The notes beneath the pieces are model-generated. The model was given only the letters and a program-made list of their open reading frames with translations, searched no databases and had not been told where the DNA came from. Below, in pieces: positions 23,380 to 33,094 of a stretch of DNA of 49,963 nt (its first letter is position 1; every line of letters begins with the position of its first letter). Position numbers and translations under genes: made by a program. This DNA is from Mycoplasmatota bacterium. GTDB taxonomy: Bacteria > Bacillota_I > Bacilli_A > Izemoplasmatales > Hujiaoplasmataceae. The DNA is taken from assembly GCA_027859085.1 (NCBI GenBank), contig JAQIBJ010000057.1, positions 1-49,963 on the forward strand, written 5' to 3'.

Positions 23380-24426
23380 TTATTGTTTTCTCTCTTTCTC
23401 TTCTTCTTTAATCAGAGAAATCATATTGTCTTTAAACTTTTTCAAATAATCCCTAACAGTTAAATCTGTCTCTTTCCAACCAGCGTCAAAACCTGGAAGG
23501 ATATATTCGGAAAATAATGATGTTACAGGTCTTTCTTCATATGCAGTGCATGAAAAGACAATCTTATCTTTTTTATTGATAATGATTAATTGATTGTATA
23601 AACCAGCCGCTTTATAATCACCAAATTCATTAATCCAAAATTGATAACCATAACCGTATCGGTTAATCTTAAACTTATCTTTACTTGTATCTACTTGTTT
23701 CTTTGTGGCTTCATCTAAATAATCTTTAGAAACAATTTGTTTATCCGCCCATAGACCATCATTCAATAACAAGATACCAAATCTTGCCATATCTTTAACA
23801 GATAGTTTCAATCCAGTACAACCTAATGAATAACCAGAAAATTCAGGCCATTCGACACCTTCTAAACCAATGACTGAATACACATGTTTATTTAAAAATT
23901 CATTTAAAGTCATATTGGTGACTTTGGTCACAATCGCCGAAAGCATATAAGATGCATAGTTTGAATACATAAAAACTTGGCCAGGTTCATCTTCTAACTC
24001 AGTTTTAAAGAATATTTCAACTGGATTATGTTGTGGTGTCAAGCCATTGAAACGGTCATTTCTTTGACCAACTGTCATGGTTAATAAATGTCTTAGTTTT
24101 AATTTTTCATATCCTTTGTGATAATCTTTTAATTCATCAGAAAAATAAAATAAAACATAATCATCTAAAGATAAGATTTTCTGATCAATTAATATGCCTA
24201 TGGCAATTGATGTAAAACTTTTAGAGACTGAATATACATTCTCTTTTTTTTCTTCAAAACCATCGGCTGATACATCAAAGACTTTTGACCCTTCATGAAC
24301 AAGCATCATTTGATGAATATTAAAATCTTCATCAATGATTTTCTCAAACATGTCAACTAGATGTGCTTTACTCACATCTGCATCTTTACAAGATATTTTA
24401 TTAAACTCTTTTTTTGGAAATACCAT
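23380..24426 (-). CDS. Serine hydrolase of the beta-lactamase/class C fold
   Basis: Protein of 348 aa. The catalytic SxxK motif is SVSK (Ser66, Lys69) in YSVSKSFTS, and YxN is YSN (Tyr154, Asn156). DMARFGILLLNDG and GYGYQFWINEFG are typical of the beta-lactamase-related group. There is no signal peptide or membrane segment, so it should be cytoplasmic. That argues against a resistance enzyme and for an esterase, amidase or peptidase. It is the last gene of the packed array, nine bases after the M20 peptidase, which hints at joint peptide breakdown (inference). Confidence 0.9.
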   Translation of the reverse strand: MVFPKKEFNKISCKDADVSKAHLVDMFEKIIDEDFNIHQMMLVHEGSKVFDVSADGFEEKKENVYSVSKSFTSIAIGILIDQKILSLDDYVLFYFSDELKDYHKGYEKLKLRHLLTMTVGQRNDRFNGLTPQHNPVEIFFKTELEDEPGQVFMYSNYASYMLSAIVTKVTNMTLNEFLNKHVYSVIGLEGVEWPEFSGYSLGCTGLKLSVKDMARFGILLLNDGLWADKQIVSKDYLDEATKKQVDTSKDKFKINRYGYGYQFWINEFGDYKAAGLYNQLIIINKKDKIVFSCTAYEERPVTSLFSEYILPGFDAGWKETDLTVRDYLKKFKDNMISLIKEEEKERKQ

Positions 24427-24435
24427 ATTGTCCTC

Positions 24436-25872
24436 CTATTGATTGTTTTTAATCACTTCTTGATAAAAGTTAACCGCCTCTACAAGCGTATTGATTCTAA
24501 TCGATTCATTATGCCCATGCATCTTCGATAGTTCTACATTGTCCATTCTAATGGGTGAAAACCTTAACGCACCTTCGCTAATCTCATTAAAGAAACGACA
24601 ATCTGTCCCACCTAGCATTACATAAGGTGATGTTTTAACATCAGGAAATACTTTAGAAATCATCTCTGATAAATACTTATAAGCATCGCCTTCAATATCT
24701 GTCATTGGTGATGCTTCTCTTGATTTTAATATTTCTGCTTCTAAATCATATTTTTTAGCAATTTCTTTTAACACAGTAAAACTATCATTCACATTTTGAA
24801 TTGGATGTGTTCTTATATTGGCAATAACATATGCATTTGAGGGAATCACATTTTCTTGATCACTGCCTTTAATCATTGTAAACGCAATGGTTGTGGAAAG
24901 AAGTGCTCTTCCATAAGGACTGATCTTTGGTAATAACCAAACAATCAGTGGTTTAAATAACCACATATTTCCAAATAAGAAACGATAGATACCCCTCATA
25001 TATGGAACAGCAGTTTTAAAAATGCTTTCAACTTCAGGAATCATTTTCGTTTTTAAAGGGAAATTCGTTTCTACTTCATTGATAAAAGCTGACAATCTTG
25101 CCAGCGGAGTATTTTTTGGCGGTGTTGAAGAATGTCCACCTTTTGACTTCGCACTAAATTTAATATTTGCATAGCCTTTTTCAATGATACCAACCATAGC
25201 CAATGGTTTTTTAACGGTTGGCAACCCATTGGTCACAATCGCTCCACCTTCATCTAACACTAAGAATGGTTTAATATTTTTTGATTTTAAATACTCGACG
25301 GCTTTTGATGCACCTGGTCCAGATGTTTCTTCATCAGTTGAACTAAATAAATAAACATCTTCTTCAGGTGTATATCCCTCTTTAATTAAGTTTTCACAAG
25401 CTTGATAAAAAGCAAAAACCGTTGATTTAGTATCTAATGTACCTCTACCGTAGATTTCATCATCGATGATTTTACCTGAAAAAGGATCTTCATTCCATTT
25501 ATCTTCATCAACATCCACGACATCTAAATGACTCATTAAAACAATTGGTTTATCACTTTTTTTGCCTTGCCAATGTAACAGAATAGGTTCACCATCAAAT
25601 TCTTTAATTGTCATGGTTTTAAAGACGTTTGGAAATATTTCTTTCATGGTTTCTTTTAATTTAATAAAAGCTTCTTTGTTTTTAGTTTCAGGATCATAAG
25701 ACAAGGTTTTGATTTGAACCATTTTTGCTAATGCATTTGCATAAGTCTTTGCCAAAGATTCATCAACTGGTAATTGATTGATTACTTTCCCATCTTTAAT
25801 CCATAAAAATCTTATAAACGCAATTAAAAACAAAAATCCAATAAACCCTAATACAATGTATAAAAAAGTCAA
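24436..25872 (-). CDS. Membrane-anchored M20 family zinc peptidase
   Basis: Protein of 478 aa with an N-terminal membrane segment (residues about 3-24), then an M20 domain close to carboxypeptidase S (CPS1). Zinc and catalytic residues are visible: SHLDVVD (His115, Asp117), YGRGTLDTK (Asp147), TDEETSG (Glu181, Glu182), VLDEGG (Asp207) and MHGHNES (His454). The start is TTG at 25872 with Shine-Dalgarno AGGAGGG. It follows a two-gene membrane transporter by 11 bp, so cleavage of imported di- or tripeptides is a plausible role. Substrate is unknown. Confidence 0.92.
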   Translation of the reverse strand: MTFLYIVLGFIGFLFLIAFIRFLWIKDGKVINQLPVDESLAKTYANALAKMVQIKTLSYDPETKNKEAFIKLKETMKEIFPNVFKTMTIKEFDGEPILLHWQGKKSDKPIVLMSHLDVVDVDEDKWNEDPFSGKIIDDEIYGRGTLDTKSTVFAFYQACENLIKEGYTPEEDVYLFSSTDEETSGPGASKAVEYLKSKNIKPFLVLDEGGAIVTNGLPTVKKPLAMVGIIEKGYANIKFSAKSKGGHSSTPPKNTPLARLSAFINEVETNFPLKTKMIPEVESIFKTAVPYMRGIYRFLFGNMWLFKPLIVWLLPKISPYGRALLSTTIAFTMIKGSDQENVIPSNAYVIANIRTHPIQNVNDSFTVLKEIAKKYDLEAEILKSREASPMTDIEGDAYKYLSEMISKVFPDVKTSPYVMLGGTDCRFFNEISEGALRFSPIRMDNVELSKMHGHNESIRINTLVEAVNFYQEVIKNNQ

Positions 25873-25883
25873 GAGTATCCCTC

Positions 25884-26540
25884 CTATAATTTATTTTTGA
25901 CAAATAATATTCTTGCCACACCAACAGTGACGATGGCTGTTAATAAAATAACCACGACGACATTGCTTTGAACAAATGATGGCGCAACAATTGAAAGAAT
26001 TATCACAAAAATTAAAGGTGCAATCGTTAGTTTTAAATTGTCTTTAAAGTATTTATAAGCAAGTGCACCAAATAAAGCTGGAACCACCCAATCAAAAGCT
26101 GGTTTTAATAGTTCTGAATTTAAAATTGGTTTTAAAGGAATTAATAATAATACCCCTAAACCCATAATCACAATCGTTGTGATTGAAGAAAAAGCGACTG
26201 CTAAAGTTGAAACAATTTCATTTTCTTCAGTATTGATTTCTGTACCCGCAACTTCTCTTGCATTCATCACACAAGGAATTTTTAAATTCACAAGGTTACC
26301 AGTAATAAAAGCCAAATAAGTTCCTGAGGTTCCTAGAATTGGTCCATAGGTTAGAACTTCAACAATCCCACCTGGTAAAAATAACACTGATAAGGTCACA
26401 ACCCCAAAGATTAATTGATTAACATCTGGACCAATACCAGTGACTAACCAAGTGACGACAGGAATTAAAAACATCACAAAGATACCTAGAACAATAAATA
26501 TACGTCCATATAAATGCATTTTATTACGATAAGTTTGCAT
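25884..26540 (-). CDS. Multi-spanning membrane protein, partner of the DUF5058 gene
   Basis: Protein of 218 aa with about six hydrophobic segments. I cannot name its family with certainty. A longer frame from 26624 exists, but the ATG at 26540 overlaps the stop of the upstream gene (TAATG) and has Shine-Dalgarno TTAGGAGG inside that gene's end. Residues such as VLFLPGGIVEVLTYGPILG and VNLKIPCVMNAREVAGTE are distinctive. The pair DUF5058 protein plus this one, followed by an M20 peptidase, looks like a two-subunit transporter and a cytoplasmic-side hydrolase (inference from context). Confidence 0.82.
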   Translation of the reverse strand: MQTYRNKMHLYGRIFIVLGIFVMFLIPVVTWLVTGIGPDVNQLIFGVVTLSVLFLPGGIVEVLTYGPILGTSGTYLAFITGNLVNLKIPCVMNAREVAGTEINTEENEIVSTLAVAFSSITTIVIMGLGVLLLIPLKPILNSELLKPAFDWVVPALFGALAYKYFKDNLKLTIAPLIFVIILSIVAPSFVQSNVVVVILLTAIVTVGVARILFVKNKL

Positions 26541-27313
26541 TAGTAGATACCTCCTAACCCTAGTACAACAGCCAAGCCCATCGCTAAGACCATTGAAAGA
26601 GATAATTGAAAGTTCTCTAACCATTTAATATTTTTCTTCTTAATTAAATAATCGAAAAATGCCATCATCATTAATGAAAAAACAAAAACGATCACAGGTA
26701 CAAAAGTTGGATTATTGATAAAAGCACCTGTATAAGCACCACTTTCTATCACGGGTGTCTTATAGGAAAAAATTTTAGAAAATGCATCTCCGAAGAAAGC
26801 AGACACTAACCCAATAAAAACAGATTGGAAAATCAAGTTCGCAAAACTATTTTTATTCGATGTATCGACCTTATCAACCACGGCTTTTTGATATTTCTTA
26901 AAGAAAAACAAAGCAAATAATGCGCCCCAAATAATCGCAATCGTCATGACAAAACTAATGGTCACAAAGTTTTGAATTGTTAACGTTGCGACACTTACAC
27001 CTTCTGCAGCGATTTTTACCGCTAAGAGTTCATAATGCAGTGCCCCTAAAACACTTAACCTCACCCATGGCAAAGGAATACCAAGTAAACCCGCCATCGT
27101 GATGACACCTATAAAGATACCAATCGACGGCAAAATAGAAAAACTAATACTTGTAATCACTGTTTTTTTCAATACACTATCAGGCATATCAATTTCTTTT
27201 GCTCTTTGTTTTGCTTTATAAGCAAAGAATAAAGCACCACTAATAATAAATACAGTGACAATAATACCAATTAAATACAACCACCATGCTTCTTTCACAT
27301 CATTAATGTTCAT
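26540..27313 (-). CDS. DUF5058-like membrane protein
   Basis: Protein of 257 aa with about six membrane segments (first at residues about 12-32). The stretch SFSILPSIGIFIGVITMAGL, followed by GIPLPWVRLSVLGALHYEL, is the most conserved-looking part and resembles DUF5058 family proteins, whose function is not established. The start ATG at 27313 lies within the end of the Sel1 gene (11-bp overlap), with AGAGG six bases upstream. The next gene overlaps by one base. Tight coupling suggests that the two membrane proteins form one complex. Confidence 0.85.
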   Translation of the reverse strand: MNINDVKEAWWLYLIGIIVTVFIISGALFFAYKAKQRAKEIDMPDSVLKKTVITSISFSILPSIGIFIGVITMAGLLGIPLPWVRLSVLGALHYELLAVKIAAEGVSVATLTIQNFVTISFVMTIAIIWGALFALFFFKKYQKAVVDKVDTSNKNSFANLIFQSVFIGLVSAFFGDAFSKIFSYKTPVIESGAYTGAFINNPTFVPVIVFVFSLMMMAFFDYLIKKKNIKWLENFQLSLSMVLAMGLAVVLGLGGIY

Positions 27314-29033
27314 TCATGTCCTCTTTTCCGTTTATCATTAATTTTTCTGTTGCTTTTGAATAATTTAAATTTGAAGATTGAACCAATAATTTGTCCGTTT
27401 TTACCAAATCCTTATTAATGTATTTATTACCTTTTTCATAAAGCAAAGCCAATAAATAAAGTTCTTCACCATCACTTGGTGTTTCACAAGCTTTCTTTAA
27501 CCAACTAAGTGCGGCTTCAAAGTCTTCATCTTGATAAATCTCATACATTCTATTCATGGCTTTCACATAACCATTTTCAGCAGATACTTCATAATAATAT
27601 CTGGAAGTTTTATCAGAATGTTTTGAAAACAAATCTTCTTTGTATAAATCTCCGAGTAAATACATGGCTTTTAAACGATTGTCCCCATCAACTGCTTCAA
27701 TGTATGTCATCAATAAAGTTTTAACCTCATTAAAGACCATATCTGTTTTCCTTTTTGATAAAGGATTTCTTTTAATGTTTTTGTATAAGACATTCGCTAA
27801 TTTATACCTTGATGCATTGTTGCCAAGTTGGATGGCTTTTTTATAAGCATCAATACTAGATTGTAGGTTTTTATCTGTTCCTATTCCTAATTCATAGTAA
27901 AGTGCCAACCAAAAATAAGCTTTAGGACTATCTTGTTCAACCGCTCGATTTATATAAGTAATGGCTTGAGAGGGGCTTGGATTTTTAATTTGTTGACGAT
28001 AATGCAACAAACTTAAATTGATTAACCCATCAACAAACTCATTTTCTGCAGCGCCTAGATAATAAGATTTAGCAATTTCAAAATCAGCATTAACTCCATA
28101 GCCATGCCGGTAAATATCACCTAATAAATTCTTTGCTTCAGAATTATTTCTTGAACTGGCAAGGTCTAAATAATCTTTTGCCAAATCATAATTTTGTTCA
28201 ACACCAAGACCATATAGGTAACACTTCCCTAATCCTAAATAACCTAAGACTTCATCGTGTTCATGTAGTAATTTATAATAGTCAAAAGCTTTAGAATAAT
28301 TGATGGTTAAAAATGTTCTACCTTCTTCATAAGCTTTTGCGACTATTTTTAAACTCTCAATATCCTTGGTTTTCGCTAATAATTCTTGATAATAAAACGC
28401 CATTTCTTCAAGGTATAATAAAGACCTATTATTCACATATTCATGAGATGATTGATAGAGTTCTATTAATTTTCTAATCGAAAGTTTATGATGCATATTG
28501 GCTGCTTTATCTAGCCAATAGAACGCTGTTTCATATTCATTGTGTTTATTCTTTTTATTCAATAAAAACAGTGCTATATAATACATACCTTCAGCATTAT
28601 TCTTGGTGGCTGATGATTCATAATATTCATATGCCTTATCATGATCAGTACCAACACCAATCCCTTGTTCATACATTCGACCAATTAAATGATAGGTTGT
28701 GGCATCATGTTGATCAGCTGCGCTTTTTAATGCTTTAAATGCCTTTTTCTTAGATTTTCTAATCCCAGTTCCATCCATATACATTTCATAAAGGGTAATA
28801 TAAGCTTCGGTATAATCTAAATCAGTTGCTTTTTTAAAATGTTGATAAGCTTTTTTATAATCTTCTTTTTCAAGATAATATTTTCCAACATTATAAATAC
28901 CCACAGGATTATTCATATCTGCGGCTTTTTTATAATATGTATAAGCAAGTTCTATATTTTTTTCTTGTTTTTTTCCATAAAAATAATCGTCACCTAATTG
29001 ATTAAGATCTTTTGGTGTGTATTTGTCATTCAT
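27303..29033 (-). CDS. Sel1-repeat (TPR-like) protein, long
   Basis: Protein of 576 aa made almost wholly of Sel1-like helical repeats, about a dozen. Examples are YYKKAADMNNPVGIYNVGKY, GIRKSKKKAFKALKSAADQH and GVNADFEIAKSYYLGAAENE. No signal peptide or membrane segment is seen, so it is probably a cytoplasmic scaffold. Sel1 proteins assemble signalling or secretion complexes elsewhere, and the partner is unknown here. It starts two bases after the stop of a shorter Sel1 gene, and both are downstream of addA; the two may be a duplicated pair. Confidence 0.9.
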   Translation of the reverse strand: MNDKYTPKDLNQLGDDYFYGKKQEKNIELAYTYYKKAADMNNPVGIYNVGKYYLEKEDYKKAYQHFKKATDLDYTEAYITLYEMYMDGTGIRKSKKKAFKALKSAADQHDATTYHLIGRMYEQGIGVGTDHDKAYEYYESSATKNNAEGMYYIALFLLNKKNKHNEYETAFYWLDKAANMHHKLSIRKLIELYQSSHEYVNNRSLLYLEEMAFYYQELLAKTKDIESLKIVAKAYEEGRTFLTINYSKAFDYYKLLHEHDEVLGYLGLGKCYLYGLGVEQNYDLAKDYLDLASSRNNSEAKNLLGDIYRHGYGVNADFEIAKSYYLGAAENEFVDGLINLSLLHYRQQIKNPSPSQAITYINRAVEQDSPKAYFWLALYYELGIGTDKNLQSSIDAYKKAIQLGNNASRYKLANVLYKNIKRNPLSKRKTDMVFNEVKTLLMTYIEAVDGDNRLKAMYLLGDLYKEDLFSKHSDKTSRYYYEVSAENGYVKAMNRMYEIYQDEDFEAALSWLKKACETPSDGEELYLLALLYEKGNKYINKDLVKTDKLLVQSSNLNYSKATEKLMINGKEDMNEH

Positions 29034-29034
29034 G

Positions 29035-29964
29035 TTAATACCCCCTCAAATCTCTTAACGCGAGTTTGGCTGATTCATGATTGAGTTGACTGGCTTTTTC
29101 ATAAAAGATGGCTGCTTTATAATATGACGATAAAACACCAGTTCCTGATTCATAAAAATACCCTATTTTATAATATACATCTGAATCATTTAACTCTTGG
29201 TGTTTTAATAATAGTTTAAAAGCAGTTGCTTCATCCTTTTCAACAAGTTCACCTGTTAAATACATATCAACCATCAAAAACAAGGCTTCTTTAGACCCTT
29301 CTTTAATCGCAACTTCTAAATGTGACATTGCATATTCTTTGTCATTCTTTTGAATAGCAGCTTTGGCTTGTTCAAGGATGTCTTCAGTGGTTCGACTATC
29401 TGCTGGGGGTGTTGTTCCTAGTAATCTAAAATAATTTACAGCCAGTAAATGATCTTTTTCTAATGCTTTTCTTAGCCAAAGATAACCATTTTTTAAGTTT
29501 TTCTTTAAACCATGGCCTGTTAAATAAAATCTTCCAATTTTATACATCGCATAACCTGATCCATCTTTTCTTAATTCATTGTATAAACGAATGGCCTTAG
29601 CCATGTCTTTTTCAGTACCTATACCTTCTTCATACATTTGTGCCAATCTTGTTTTAGCATTGATTGAATGGGTCGCAGCTTGATAATATTTAAAGGCTTG
29701 ATCAATGTTTTGTTCAACGCCATGCCCTGCTTCATACATTTTCCCCATCATATAAATGCCTTCAGGGTATAAGCCTTCCCAAGACTTTTTAAATAGTGTT
29801 AAGGCTTTATCGTAGTTTTTCTTGGCTGCCAATCCTATATAATAATGCATGGCTAAATAATAGCTGGCTTCTGGTGAAGAAGTCGCCGTGCTTTTAAACA
29901 AAGAGAAACTCTCTTTGTATTTTTTAGCGATAAACAGTTTTTTTGCTTTTTCTAATGATTCCAT
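29035..29964 (-). CDS. Sel1-repeat (TPR-like) protein, short
   Basis: Protein of 309 aa with about seven Sel1-like repeats, such as YYIGLAAKKNYDKALTLFKK, YEAGHGVEQNIDQAFKYYQA and YLTGHGLKKNLKNGYLWLRK. No membrane segment or signal is seen. The ATG at 29964 has GAGG six bases upstream, formed by the end of addA, whose stop is seven bases away. It is related to the larger Sel1 protein next to it. Function is unknown. Confidence 0.9.
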   Translation of the reverse strand: MESLEKAKKLFIAKKYKESFSLFKSTATSSPEASYYLAMHYYIGLAAKKNYDKALTLFKKSWEGLYPEGIYMMGKMYEAGHGVEQNIDQAFKYYQAATHSINAKTRLAQMYEEGIGTEKDMAKAIRLYNELRKDGSGYAMYKIGRFYLTGHGLKKNLKNGYLWLRKALEKDHLLAVNYFRLLGTTPPADSRTTEDILEQAKAAIQKNDKEYAMSHLEVAIKEGSKEALFLMVDMYLTGELVEKDEATAFKLLLKHQELNDSDVYYKIGYFYESGTGVLSSYYKAAIFYEKASQLNHESAKLALRDLRGY

Positions 29965-29971
29965 CTTAACC

Positions 29972-32900
29972 TCAAACGATTCTTTTTAAATTCTTTTCCA
30001 TCAAAGAATATAAATACCCTTCAATTTCTTTGTCTGTTATTTTCTCTATATATTCCTTATAACCTTCAATTTGATGCTTATAAGCCTTATCCTCTATATT
30101 TTTAAGCTTATAATCAATAATATATACCTTGTCATCATCTTCAATCAATAAGTCAATAATTCCAAAGATATTGTAACCATCAAGTATATCCATGAATTCA
30201 TACTCTTGATAATAACGAGGATTCTTCATAGACTTAAAGAGTGGCAAATTGTAAAGATTTAACAATCCATCTTTAATCGGCTTTGGTAATGATTTAATCG
30301 TTTCATTGAATCGATTAAAATCAACGCCCTCTAACAACTCATGAATGTCATTCCCATACTCAATATTCATGATGACATCATCTGAATAAAATTCATGGGT
30401 GGATTTAGAATATCTTTCTTCATTCAATGCTTCTTGATTATAATCAAATTTAAAGTGTTCAATTGCTTTATTTACTTTTTCTTCTTTTCTTTTTTTAACC
30501 ACCACCGGAAACTTAACATCGGTGATTATATCTTTTGGTTCTAATTGATAACCAAAATATAACATCTCTAAATAATTTTTATAGCCTATTTTTGATTGGT
30601 TTAGTTTATCAATGGCTTCTAATACCAAATTAATTTCTTCTTTGGCTCTGGTTAACGCCACATATAATAGTCTAATCTTTTCTGAATCATCTTCTTGTTT
30701 AACATTTCTTAAATACAAATTCTCTAAGAAATGTCTATAAAACCCTTGATTATAAGCATGGGTTAATATTCCATAGTCTGCAGAAAAGTTAAATAGATCT
30801 TTATTTTCTTGAAAATTAAATTGCTTTTTAAGACCTAACATATAGACAACTGGAAATTGCAAGCCCTTAGATTTATGTATCGACATTAACTTAACAGCTT
30901 CTATTTGTCCTTTTGATTCAGTGTATTCAATGTCTAAACCGCGTTCTTGGTGAACGAACTCTAAATATTGTATTAAATCAATAAAATCTTTTTCAATTTG
31001 TCCCTCAATTAAATTTCTAAAGAAATCTAATTTTTTTGCTTTACTACCTGGTCCATCTAATAATGCAATTTTACCATAGATATTTAATCTTTCATAGATT
31101 TCATCAATCAAATATACATTTGGTATAACATTAACCAAACTAGAAATATAGATTACATCTTTTTTAATCTGTTTTAAAATAGGTTCTTTATCTAATGTTG
31201 AAAAACTGATGTTTTTCTCAATTAAATGATTTAACATCACTTGATCTGGCACTTGATAAACAAAAGATCTAGCGACTGAATAAAGAGCTGTTTTAAAATA
31301 TTGTTTAAAATAAGTTTGATCGTTGAAACATTGAACCAATAATAAGAATTGATATAGAAAAATAATTTCTTCAGCTTCTGTAAAGACTTCATCACTGTAT
31401 ACTTCGACAGGAATACCAAAATCAGACAATGCTTTTTTATATTTTGGAAAATTTGTTTTTCTATCAACAAGAATGGTGATGTCTTTATATTCAATTGATC
31501 TAAAGTGATTACCCATAAAAATGGGTTGTCTACTTTTAATCTTTCTAACAATATCATTCGCAACAATCATCGCTTCTACTTCATCTTTTGATAAGTCTTC
31601 ATGTTTCTCTATGATAACCTTAGGGTCATAAAAGAAATGATTGATAGGTCTATTTTTTTGGTTTAAACCAAATTCTTCAGAAAAACCTGAACTAAGTGCA
31701 TGGTTGTCTTCATAATTCACACCACCCATGGTTTCATTCATTATACTCAAGAATAAATCATTGATTCTTTCTAATAAAAATCGATTTGATCTAAAGTTTT
31801 CTTTTAAACGAATCGCTTTACCACCATTTGAATTCGAATATTCTGAAAAAATCCTCATAAAGTTCTTAGGATTCGCATCTCTAAACCGATATATTGATTG
31901 TTTCACATCACCTACCATAAAGACATTGTTATTGGCAATTAAAGATATAAAATAATCTTGTAAATCATTCGTGTCTTGATATTCATCAATTAAGATTTCA
32001 TTGATTTCAAATTGATAAAACAAACGAATGTCTTTTTCTTGTTCTAAGAGTTGAATTGCAAAATTCATAACATCATCAAATGAATATAGATTCTTTTGTT
32101 TTTGAATTGCTTTCAATTTTAATAGATAATGACGCGTCATATCTAATAACACTGAAACTCTTGATTTGGAATCTATCCAAGTATCTCGATAATCTGTGCC
32201 GTCTAATAGATGGGCATTCTCCAATTCAGTTCTTATTTTTTTGACTTGTTTATAACTGTCATCAGTTTCTAACCAAACATCTACGTTTCTTGGTTTTCTT
32301 GGCCGTGTCGGAAGATTAAATGTCATTATTTTTTGTTTTAATGATTCAATATCTTCTTCATTCACTAAATCTTCATAGATGTTTAAACAAGTATCTAGAT
32401 ATATATCACACGCTTCATTATACTCATGATAATTTTCTTGGTAGTAAGCTTTAAAGTTTTGATAGATTATCTGTAAATCCCTTTTGATAAAACCAAAATA
32501 CTTAAGATATGCATCTTCTAGCATAGATTGGTTGTAATGGTCATCATAATTTTCTAATATATCAAAATAATTCGGTATCTTCTTGATTGATTTAGATAAA
32601 TTTAATATCGCATTTTTTAAAAACAAATCATTGCCTGAAAAAAGCAATTTCACCATAGCCACAAATTCTGGATTACTTTCTTTATAGTATGCTTCAATAA
32701 TCGTATCTAATAACTTTTGACTTTCCATTTCAATCAATAACTTATCAGAAATAGTAATATCACTCGATAAATCTAATAAATAATAATACTCTTTAACAAG
32801 TCTTAAGGTAAACGCATCAAAGGTTGAAATAATCGCATTGTCTAACTTAATCATTTGATCATCCATGTTTTCTTTGTTTAATTCATCAATAATCCTTGAT

Positions 32901-33094
32901 TTCATTTCCTCAGCTGCGGCTTCAGTAAATGTTAAAACAATCAACTGATCAATATTCACACCTTGTTTTAGTTTTCTTAAAACTCTTGCTTTTAAAACAC
33001 CGGTTTTACCTGAACCTGCACTGGCTGATACAAGGATATTTTCACCTTCATGATGAATCGCATCAATTTGACTTTTCGTATATTTCATCATCAT
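29972..33094 (-). CDS. addA: AddA/RexA-type helicase-nuclease subunit
   Basis: UvrD-like helicase with a C-terminal RecB nuclease, acting with AddB in double-strand-break processing; about 1040 aa, shorter than Bacillus AddA (about 1230). Motif Ia region SASAGSGKT (about residues 20-28), VLTFTEAAAEEMKSRI, IDEYQDTNDLQ (motif II), VGDVKQSIYRFRDA (III), IHKSKGLQFPVVY (V) and LLYVALTRAKEE (VI) are present. The nuclease has GIIDLLIED and YIIDYKLK. It overlaps addB by about 32 bp. The start lies in an ATGATGATG run; the first ATG (33094) has AAGG six bases upstream. The stop is TGA. Confidence 0.95.
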   Translation of the reverse strand: MMMKYTKSQIDAIHHEGENILVSASAGSGKTGVLKARVLRKLKQGVNIDQLIVLTFTEAAAEEMKSRIIDELNKENMDDQMIKLDNAIISTFDAFTLRLVKEYYYLLDLSSDITISDKLLIEMESQKLLDTIIEAYYKESNPEFVAMVKLLFSGNDLFLKNAILNLSKSIKKIPNYFDILENYDDHYNQSMLEDAYLKYFGFIKRDLQIIYQNFKAYYQENYHEYNEACDIYLDTCLNIYEDLVNEEDIESLKQKIMTFNLPTRPRKPRNVDVWLETDDSYKQVKKIRTELENAHLLDGTDYRDTWIDSKSRVSVLLDMTRHYLLKLKAIQKQKNLYSFDDVMNFAIQLLEQEKDIRLFYQFEINEILIDEYQDTNDLQDYFISLIANNNVFMVGDVKQSIYRFRDANPKNFMRIFSEYSNSNGGKAIRLKENFRSNRFLLERINDLFLSIMNETMGGVNYEDNHALSSGFSEEFGLNQKNRPINHFFYDPKVIIEKHEDLSKDEVEAMIVANDIVRKIKSRQPIFMGNHFRSIEYKDITILVDRKTNFPKYKKALSDFGIPVEVYSDEVFTEAEEIIFLYQFLLLVQCFNDQTYFKQYFKTALYSVARSFVYQVPDQVMLNHLIEKNISFSTLDKEPILKQIKKDVIYISSLVNVIPNVYLIDEIYERLNIYGKIALLDGPGSKAKKLDFFRNLIEGQIEKDFIDLIQYLEFVHQERGLDIEYTESKGQIEAVKLMSIHKSKGLQFPVVYMLGLKKQFNFQENKDLFNFSADYGILTHAYNQGFYRHFLENLYLRNVKQEDDSEKIRLLYVALTRAKEEINLVLEAIDKLNQSKIGYKNYLEMLYFGYQLEPKDIITDVKFPVVVKKRKEEKVNKAIEHFKFDYNQEALNEERYSKSTHEFYSDDVIMNIEYGNDIHELLEGVDFNRFNETIKSLPKPIKDGLLNLYNLPLFKSMKNPRYYQEYEFMDILDGYNIFGIIDLLIEDDDKVYIIDYKLKNIEDKAYKHQIEGYKEYIEKITDKEIEGYLYSLMEKNLKRIV

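Noticed and set aside
26541-26624. 28-residue N-terminal extension of the 25884-26540 membrane protein
   Set aside because: The extension overlaps the upstream gene in another frame, is not hydrophobic or conserved-looking, and the TAATG junction with AGGAGG supports the start at 26540.
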